In this document: piece by piece, positions 56,790 through 64,000 of the stretch
Position numbering within the stretch: the first letter of the stretch is position 1
Layout of the letters: the number at the start of each line of letters is the position of its first letter
Source of the DNA: Grifola frondosa
Taxonomy: Eukaryota > Basidiomycota > Agaricomycetes > Polyporales > Grifolaceae
Length of the DNA stretch: 64,000 nucleotides
Reading direction: 5' to 3'
Assembly (NCBI GenBank): GCA_001683735.1
Contig: LUGG01000013.1
Coordinates: forward strand, 1,302,001 to 1,366,000
Made by a program: the position numbers and the translations under genes
The notes under the pieces: model-generated
The model's input: the letters and a program-made list of their open reading frames with translations, nothing else
Told to the model about the DNA's origin: nothing
Database searches by the model: none

Positions 56790-58369
56790 TCAGACGACGA
56801 TGCGATCCAATCCAACCATGTCCAGTTTCATCGCCATCGCCAACTCCTGTGCCATTCCTTCCGAACAGTTCAAGCGAAACTCAATCTCCGGCACCCATCC
56901 GCTCACGGGAATTGTTTCGCAGATGTTCAACAAACATTCGTGAACGCTGGGCTGAAGGCCATAGCGTTGCACGACGGCGTCGGTGTGATTACCGAACCGA
57001 AGAGTGTTACTCGGGGTGAGGGAAGGAATGGGAGGGTTATCGCCGGCGAAAGGATTTGACCCAGTAGGGCTGTCGGTGTGCTTCTCGTCGCGTAGATCAG
57101 CATTACGATTACCGATGTTACCCATGTGAAGGAAGGGATTTCCGCCGGGAGAACCCACGGCGCGCGAACTCGATCCTGATGAACCTGACGACACTGACGA
57201 CATCGACGACACCGCAGACGGAGACATGCGACGCGCAACGCTAAAGGCGGGTACCTTGCCCTTCGCAATGGGGGTAAGGCCCCTACCTCTAGCAGGCGAG
57301 TGTGCACGACCATGAGGGGAGCTGATGGATGGCACGGCTGCGCGGCGCAGAGGGGATGGCGGCATATTTGCCCGCATGAGCAGGGCTGTCGTTGAAGCGC
57401 TGTCAGCGCAGCACCATAAACCGAATGAATACGTACTTGCGCGCGCCTCATTCATGTCGCCACGAAGCTTCCCGATAACCGTATCCTTCTCATCTACTAG
57501 AGCTTCAAGCTCCTGGACCCTTAACTTCAGCTTGTTAACCTCCACCTGATACCACCCAATAGAGTTGGTGGCGGGCGCGCCGGCATTGGAAGAAGCGGCA
57601 AGCCAGGCGGTACCAGCGGCCGCACGCTCTGCTACGTAATCATCAATGAGACAATCTAAAACCCCAGACGGATGACCACGAAACACATGTCGCGTCGATT
57701 TACCAGCCGACGGAGGTATCAGAACGGGTTCGGAAGAGACCTCCTCGCTCGGAATCCCCGTCCTCTCGTTCAGAAAGCTGGTATTCTTGAATGCACGCTC
57801 CCAACGGGCGACCACAGGTACCCCGACGTCCTCGATATACATCTGCACAATGCGCGCAATCGATACCTTTGTCCCCAACTCCTCCATCAGCGGCTCTGAG
57901 AAGTACACTTGCGCCCGAACGTCTTCTGCAACCGGGCGAGCTGCTCGCATCGCGTTACCTTCAACGTGTATGAGAAGCGTCGCGCCACCGGTGAAACGAT
58001 CCCATATCGTCACCTATTGAATGGAACATTAATAATATCGGACCACCGTCAAATGTTCGGATTACTCACCAAATCGAACACCACACGCAAGAACCGATTT
58101 CGAAATGAAGCCCGAGCCAAATTACCATCCGGACCCGGAGTCGAACCCGCATGGGCAGAGACGAAGAGTGGATGAAAGCGGTCTCGCTGGAGGGTGTTCA
58201 TCCCATCGGTGTGCGCACCTCTTGCGAAAAATGCAACCGCCGCAGCATCCAACTGGCTAGTGTAAGCGTGGCCAAGACCCGTCACGTTCGCAAGAATCGC
58301 ACGAAGCGACTTTAGACCGGAATAGCTGAAAAGACAGTCGGCAATAGGAGGCAGAGGTTCCTGGTTCAT
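56790..58369 (-). CDS. Agaricomycete-expanded protein with coiled coil, unknown
   Basis: Two exons. Met 58369 opens MNQEPLPPIADCLFSYSG, then LKSLRAILANVTGLGHAYTS, RDRFHPLFVSAHAGSTPGPD and ASFRNRFLRVVFDL. A 57-nt intron (gtgagtaatc...caatag) joins VTIWDRFTGGATLLIHVEGN, VYFSEPLMEELGTKVSIARI and YIEDVGVPVVARWERAF. A coiled coil follows (VNKLKLRVQELEALVDEKD), then a long Ser/Pro-rich stretch, and a C-terminal helical part (PSVHECLLNICETIPVSGW, VPEIEFRLNCSEGMAQELAM) to a stop at 56790. I know YWDxFxGG...LGTKVxxxxIVQxYxED from multi-copy unnamed mushroom proteins. No break seen, so potentially functional. Confidence 0.6.
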
Positions 58370-58415
58370 GCCAGAGAGAGATTGTAGTGAAACAGCGAAG
58401 AGGAGACGAGTAGAT

Positions 58416-58752
58416 TCAACTCACGCTAGGGCCACGCCTAGGCTCGAACGTCGTGTGAGAGGCCACTGAGAGGTCCCCCGTGGGAACGCTGAGTTTCAAT
58501 GTGCCGCCGGCAAGTCGATCACCTGATCGCGACGTGAGGAAGACGCGTCCGCAGCTGTACTCTCTGCAACTGACGCGTACTATACTGTATTTCATAGCTG
58601 AATGAGCTCGAGACACTCTCGAGAATCTATTGCGATAAATGTCACCTTTCGACCATCTGACCATCTTCATGTGGTACGTCTGCAATGGGTACTGACACTT
58701 CCGAGAGCCTGAGAAGTCCCTCGGCGATGTCGATAATCTCATTGTGGCTCAT
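58416..58752 (-). CDS. short gene or gene 5' end, unknown
   Basis: Met 58752 reads MSHNEIIDIAEGLLRLSEVS then VPIADVPHEDGQMVE and a donor gtgacatt. The next exon has YSIVRVSCREYSCGRVFLTS, GGTLKLSVPTGDLSVASHTT and ends at a donor gtgagttg. The two exons do not join in one frame with the obvious sites. Part of the second exon recurs in inverse orientation at 58845-58897. Confidence 0.3.
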
Positions 58753-58844
58753 TTTAAGCAAAATACCAGAATACGAGTGAGATGTAGTGTGCACGCAACA
58801 GAATCGTAGTACTTCAACACTCCATGCGTGATTGTGCCATCGGC

Positions 58845-58897
58845 GCGTTCAAACTCCACATTCCCACGGGGGACCTCTCAGTGGCCTCTCACACGAC
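58845..58897 (+). repeat. inverted partial duplicate of the preceding exon
   Basis: The string cccacgggggacctctcagtggcctctcacacgac equals the inverse of 58448-58482. The similarity extends at the coding level (LHIPTGDLSVASHTT against LSVPTGDLSVASHTT) in open frame, so a second gene copy once lay divergent to the first. Confidence 0.55.
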
Positions 58898-59441
58898 AAT
58901 CCAGCCTCTATACAGAGGAATGACTGTCTTCTGCATATAGAGGCTGGCTAGTGAGCCTAGGCCACACCATCTTGTGCATGTTACATGGGAGCAGAGGAAT
59001 GCCAGGGTGAAGAAGGGAAGCGACTGATTGCACACCTACCATCTCCTTGTGCTTTATAAACTCAGCCTGGGAATATACTGACAATACTGGAGAACGTTGA
59101 TTGGTCAATTGACAATGCAGACATCAGTGTGGATCTCTCAGCGCTCCCCGCTCGGGTAACTTCCCGGAGTGCTGTGGTTCTGAAAGACACACTTGGCACT
59201 TGCCCCAACGGAATGATGAACACGGTATGACTCACGAATTAATGAGATGATGTGATGGGCAATATATGTTCCTTAAGCACATGATCTCTAGTACAATGTG
59301 GCGAGAGTACTTCTACTATGGTTTTTTAATACTTTTAAATACTGGAGTAAATTAACATATGGCGTCCAATAACAGTTGGCATAAATATTCTGACATTATC
59401 TTGAGAAAGCTACCCGCATCGTGGGATTAATGTATAAGTAT

Positions 59442-59826
59442 GAAGATTATCTTGATTTGGAAATGAGACACAAATCTAAGTACATTTGAAAGCACCGGGG
59501 ATATCGATTGGAAGCGAGATATATGGGAGTTATCAGCGCGGGGAAACGAAATCTAGAATATCGTGATGAGCGGGGAATACGGGCATCAGGGCAGAAACAT
59601 GGGAGCACGTGCGTGGATGCCACCGGACCATCATCGGAATTGGATGCTCGGTAACTGTGGGAGACTTGGTGGTTGAAGCACTGATGAGTTTGATTTTTGG
59701 CAAGGCGCCCTGGAGCTCTTGAGCTCTCTTTTCCCGGGCAAGAGGAATGGCAGGAATCAACTCTAATTAGATGGCTTACATCATGCAGGCTAACTAAAGG
59801 GGAAGTGTGGGATGATCAGGTGGAGC
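59442..59826 (-). repeat. dispersed repeat with conserved 75-codon frame, copy 2
   Basis: Inverse of 49435-49822; same 75-codon frame on the minus strand. A 9-base deletion lies upstream of the frame relative to copy 1. Confidence 0.65.
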
Positions 59827-60437
59827 CTTTCGATGAGTTTGCTCCCTCGCTCTCAATTCTGAATGGACGCGCATATATCGACCTTCAACCAACAAAAACA
59901 TGCCTGCTTGCTCCCTGACCTATCTATCCACCTCAAACATCTGCTCTAGTCTCCATCCAGACCACCACGGACTTCCTTGTAGCTGGTGCACCATACCCTT
60001 TTCCATGCTTGTCGTGATCTGCCTCACAGTGATGGACCCGTACGGGTGCAGTGTGTGCTCGGGCTTCAAGGTGCACATGCCGCACAGCACTCAAGCTTGC
60101 AGCATACTTCAAGCTGTCAAAGGTTGTGTGGCTGGATGCATGAGACAAGCGCAGAGCATGGTGGTGCGTCATTGTTCTTCATGTTGTAGTTCAAGCGTGG
60201 CGAAGCCATGTCGGGAGTTGGGAGGCTGATATTTCACATTTTCTTTTTCGAATGCATTGTACTGAGATCCACATACTCCAGTGGATTGTGATGAAAGTGC
60301 AAATGAAATTTTGCAGTTCCAGGAGTTTCAGTTCAACATTTGCCGGGATTATGCATATTCCATTCTCCGTCTTGCTGAATCTACAAGGTTGCATCTTAGG
60401 TTTAAGTTAGTTCTACAGGTACCACATCACCATTGCT

Positions 60438-60659
60438 CATCAGCAAAACTCAATTTTTCCTTGCCACTCTTTGGGCTCTTATCAGCTCTTTTCCTCCTTT
60501 TTGACGTAAAAAATTGCCTTTCTTGGACAGTTTTTAAGTAAGAAAAAGGAGCGAGCCCTCCTTTTGTTCCTTTTTCTTCGTAATTTTCATAAATAAGTAT
60601 TTTAAGTAGGAAAAAGTAACTAAAAGCACTAATAAAGGAAAATTTGAGTTTTGCTGATG
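60438..60659. mobile_element. MITE with CATCAGCAAAACTCAA ends
   Basis: 222 bp. Left end CATCAGCAAAACTCAATTT, right end AAATTTGAGTTTTGCTGATG. Shares the terminal CATCAGCAAAA with the 49.0/63.2-kb MITE but differs inside. Flanking dinucleotides (CT, GC) do not match. Confidence 0.65.
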
Positions 60660-61019
60660 GCCTGTCAGTTGCTTCAGCTCCATCGTAGAGATTCAGTACC
60701 CCTGATGCATCCATCATGATGTACTACACCATTGACGGATGCATCCCGATGGTGTATCCACATGGATACATCTGCAAATAATTAAATACATGTTGTTCAC
60801 CCATGGATACATCCTACAATAATTAGGATACATCTTTCCTTAGGATACAGATACATTATGTCATAGTTAGGATGCATCCGTTGCCATACGGATGCATCCC
60901 ATGATAATACTTAGGATGTATCTTTGAATAGTTCGGATGCATCTTAATACGGATACATCCAGCGATAAGTAGGATACATCCAGTCACGGATACATCACCA
61001 TATTACTAAAATAAATATT

Positions 61020-61086
61020 TGCCTGACTCACGCATTGAACCCACGTCTTCACAAATGACAAGATCTTCCAACTGCGCCATAAGGAC
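61020..61086 (-). ncRNA. tRNA-like sequence (degenerate)
   Basis: The minus strand reads TATGGCGCAGTTGGAAG (A-box-like) and, about 25 nt later, GTGGGTTCAATGC (B-box-like). Stems do not pair well, so it is a relic or a tRNA-derived promoter, not a working tRNA. Confidence 0.35.
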
Positions 61087-61545
61087 ATACTTAATTGAGC
61101 GCATCTGAAGAATTTGACTCCGAATTGCATCATTGGCACAACTGTCACACCTCTGTTGCAAGTGTGCCGCCATTCAGGTATACCTAGAAATTACTACACC
61201 CAGATAAATATTCCTACTCTAATACTTTAATCTATTGTGTTTGCTGCCTCTTCCTGCAGCAACAATGGTGTCTTTCTGTGGGATTTAACTCAGTCACTGT
61301 ACAAGGCACTGTCTACCTACCTGATTCATCTGGCAAACTCTTCAAGACTATCTTCGAGCAATCTAAGTGATGAAGGGAGAATAAGGGGGAGATAGGAGAA
61401 AGAGGTCAATAGAAGAACCTAGCAATAGTAGGAGAATATGTGTTATTCTTCGGAAAGTGACTGTGGTGTCTGTCCGTGGAATAAATCTCAAGACAATATT
61501 TGAGCGACATATATAATGTTTAAAAAATACTAGAGTAGTGTGGTG

Positions 61546-61618
61546 TTATGCCCGAGTTGGTTAACGCGTGTATCTGACCGATGTGCATGCAATCACGTGT
61601 TCGAACCCTCCCTGTTGT
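61546..61618 (+). ncRNA. tRNA-like sequence
   Basis: The plus strand reads TATGCCCGAGTTGGTTAACG (A box close to eukaryotic tRNA consensus) and CACGTGTTCGAACCC (B box GTTCGAAC). The acceptor stem is not evident and the T stem is poor. Likely a tRNA-derived pol III promoter or pseudogene. Confidence 0.45.
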
Positions 61619-62529
61619 AATTATTTCTTTTATTCCCCCAAAATGGGCCAGATGCATCCGAAAGAGAGATGCATCCGTGAATAGGATGTATCTGTGAGTG
61701 GGATGTATCTCTTTCAAAGCATGCTTAGGTATAGTAGATACACCACCAGGATGCATCCGTGGATGGTGTACTACACCATGATGGATACATCAGGGGAACT
61801 GAAGTCCCTCCTCCATCAGGGTCAAACAACCAGATGTGAGTCAAATTTGTCCCAATGGTTAGTGTCCAAATAATAATGGACCAAAGCACTTTTGAGTGAA
61901 CTTCCTTCACCCAGCACGCGTATGTTTTGACTGCCCAGTTTGGAGACATCAGGGTAAATCTATGTTAGACTGGACTATACTTGATCGTTAAAATCGTGCC
62001 TTGTTCAATTTATTAGCTGACAAATACACATTCATGGCACCATAACTCAACGGATAACTACGGATTCTCCACCAGAATCCTGATGTGCAGTCAGGATGAA
62101 GACATTCGCATTTGCCTGGATCTTAAGCATCCGGGCAAATTTCGCACATGTTCGATATCTGTTCGTCGGCGGGGAGCTGAAGATGGGTGCATTGCAGTGT
62201 GCAGGGCTGGCGAGCATCAAGCCTGCGGAAAGTGAGTGTTGGTGGTGCCATTGGACCACAATGCAGCCACCTTGAGTGCGCGAGTCTGAAGTGCAAGTGC
62301 GTCGTGTTGTGCACATTGCACAGGATGGACCTGGATGAATCGCACGCGCAAGCTGCTCGATTGCGATGACAGCCGCAGTGAAGTCAAGGAGGTCGAGCTG
62401 ACGAAACGTAGAGAGGGAGCGAGAACAGATGTAGTGTGCTTCAGCTGTGGGGAATAGATGGAAACAGCTGCATTATGTACCTGTAGAATATGCACATGTT
62501 GTAGTTCGCAAAGCCATGCACCGTTGCGT

Positions 62530-63055
62530 CGGGAGTCGGGAGGCCGATATTTCACATTTCCTTTTTCGAACAGTTTATCCTAGTTCATTGCCGCTCACAT
62601 ATACTGCACGCTCCGTAGCTAGGTGCTTCAGCTGTTTCCATCTATTCCCCACAGCTGAAGCACAGTACGTATTCCCTCCCCACTCAGTTTCCTGTCTAGA
62701 TACTTATGATCTTGTAGCTATGTCTGTGTGCATATTCTACAGGTACATAATATAGCTGTTTCCATCTATTGCCCACAGCTGAAGCACACTACATCTGTGT
62801 GCGTATTCTACAGTCTCGCTCCTCCTCTACGTTCTGTCGGCTCGACCTCCTTGAGCACACAGACGTAGTTACAAGATCATAAGTATCTAGACAGGAAACT
62901 GAGTGGGGAGGGAATACGTACTGTGCTTCAGCTGTGGGGAATAGATGGAAACAGCTGAAGCACCTAGCTACGGAGCGTGCAGTATATGTGAGCGGCAACG
63001 AACTAGGATAAACTATTCGAAAAAGGAAATGTGAAATATCGGCCTCCCGACTCCC
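62530..63055. repeat. large inverted repeat, about 200-bp arms
   Basis: Left arm 62530-62732, right arm 62855-63055, spacer about 122 bp. Both arms encode the same frame (PLTYTARSVARCFSCFHLF) in opposite directions. The outer 40 bp (cgggaggccgatatttcaca...) also occur at 60215-60255. Confidence 0.75.
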
Positions 63056-63058
63056 GAC

Positions 63059-63209
63059 GTGATGGCGCGTGGCTTCGCCGTGCTTGAACTACAACAGGAA
63101 GCTGAGTCATTCCCGGAAGGTATAAAGATCACAGATCCACCAAAGATCAAAGAGGATCATGCAGAGAACCTTCTACAATATTGGCAGGATCAACAGAACG
63201 ATCCGGCTA
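63059..63209 (+). pseudogene. gene fragment cut by a MITE
   Basis: Open frame MMARGFAVLELQQEAESFPE, IKITDPPKIKEDHAENLLQY, then the MITE at 63210 interrupts it. A decayed relative of the start (GFATLELQHEEQ) is on the minus strand near 60200-60165. Not recognised. Confidence 0.4.
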
Positions 63210-63422
63210 CATCAGCAAAATGTCAATTTGACTTACCATACTTTTGTGTCTTAAACGTACTTAAACGCACTTATTTGGGCAGCTAAAAACCCTTATGAGA
63301 CCTCTTTTACGTCTTAATCGCTCTTATTGGTCTTAATTAAGAAAAAAAAGAGAAATAAGACTTAAAAGTAAGTTCATAAGGGTTATTTAAGAGCCATAAG
63401 TCAAATCGACATTTTGCTGATG
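63210..63422. mobile_element. MITE with CATCAGCAAAATGTC ends, copy 2
   Basis: 213 bp, inverse of 49020-49233, about 96 percent similar by eye. Flanked by TA on both sides. Confidence 0.75.
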
Positions 63423-63514
63423 TATTGTTAATGTTTTCCGGTTCTCTAATGCTATAATCGACGGCGAACTTCGAAAACTGGCAAAGTGCACAGTATCCGA
63501 AGATGCTGACACTA

Positions 63515-63920
63515 CGGGCATTTGCAGGTATCACCCTCCACGAAATTCATGGAATACTCCCATATCATGGTCCTACCTTATGATGGAATATCAAGGAGAT
63601 GTCTGTCTACAGAATATTTTAAGTTTCAGTGGAGTTTCCAGCTCATAACACTGCACCTTATAAGAGAAATTCGGATGCAAGTGAAATCAACGAGATATGC
63701 CATTGAAAGGCAACGTGTTCGATCGCTATCCGACTGCGAGATATGTGCTCTTGCCTTTCTCGTACATTTCAATCCACTTTCACGTGGCTTCCCGAGCCGT
63801 TTTCATGTAAACTTTCCCTTTATCGGAAAGGATCAAGAAAGGCTTGGGAAAGGCATGTTTTTCGATTGCTTGTCGGCACATGTCCGACCAATTCCTGGCC
63901 CTTGGGCAGGCTACCTGTCT
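63515..63920 (+). repeat. dispersed repeat with conserved open frame, copy 2
   Basis: Direct copy of 27157-27560. The open frame is kept although the copies differ by one 3-base gain and one 3-base loss. Confidence 0.65.
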
Positions 63921-64000
63921 TGATGCGGGAAATTGGTGATATATTTATGATATCCAGCTATCAGAAATTCTCCAGATATTCCCGATCCAGGTAAGACCAT

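Larger units (their letters stand above)
60692..61803. mobile_element. 1.1-kb TIR element with GGATGCATCC/GGATACATCC clusters
   Basis: About 64-bp imperfect inverted ends: left CAGTACCCCTGATGCATCCA, inverse of right CAGTTCCCCTGATGTATCCA. The first 300 bp and last 180 bp hold at least fifteen copies of GGAT(G/A)(C/T)ATC(C/T) in both orientations. The centre has no transposase frame but two tRNA-like sequences. Confidence 0.75.

Noticed and set aside
61546..61618. A functional tRNA gene
   Set aside because: A and B boxes are good but acceptor and T stems do not pair.

Overview
The window is nuclear DNA of a mushroom-forming basidiomycete (Agaricomycetes). Genes are cut by many short GT-AG introns of about 45-70 nt. 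There are no ribosome-binding-site operons. The recognisable proteins are Agaricomycete hallmarks: KDZ and Plavaka transposases, and relics of a myosin-motor chitin synthase, a Whi3/Scw1-like RRM protein, a UBL-WLM protease, Get3 and an F-box-like protein. Family names come from reading motifs in the sequence; no search was run.

Region 1 (1-26.3 kb) holds lineage-expanded genes, most without a known function. On the minus strand are a protein with a GK..P/ALEP and DIDGYMHMIK signature (9-1313) and a restriction-endonuclease-like protein (2366-3654). Next comes a large multi-exon gene present twice in inverted orientation: copy 1 is 4507-8993 minus and copy 2 is 15808-18971 plus. The two copies bracket a Cys-rich PHD-like gene (9242-10946) and a decayed transposase-like gene (about 11.87-15.42 kb). 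Copy 1 contains four tandem 242-bp units, each made of exactly two exons and two introns, that encode alternating basic and acidic blocks before an AT-hook. A BAH-PHD-like gene (19199-20664 minus) and two small unknown genes follow.

Region 2 (27-45 kb) is a graveyard of host-gene pieces around one nearly complete Plavaka transposon gene (34292-38190) and its divergent basic/acidic partner (32972-34038). On the minus strand, pieces of a myosin-motor chitin synthase, an RRM protein, dihydroorotase and chitin synthase again abut almost without spacers (31481-28610) and still carry introns. On the plus strand lie broken pieces of UBL-WLM protease, Zn2Cys6-type regulator, coiled-coil protein, Get3 and F-box-like protein.

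Region 3 (45-64 kb) is repeat-rich. It has an intact-looking small gene (46372-47054) and a 1,367-bp non-autonomous copia-type LTR element with 195-bp LTRs (47508-48874). A KDZ transposase pseudogene (50957-54117) converges on an HMG-like gene that is interrupted by two oppositely oriented hAT-like MITEs (54346-56431). There is also an expanded-family gene (56790-58369). Several TIR elements are present, including a 1.1-kb element packed with GGATGCATCC motifs and containing two tRNA-like sequences, and a family whose ends read CATCAGCAAAA. Two longer repeats with conserved short ORFs (27.2/63.5 kb and 49.4/59.4 kb) remain unexplained.
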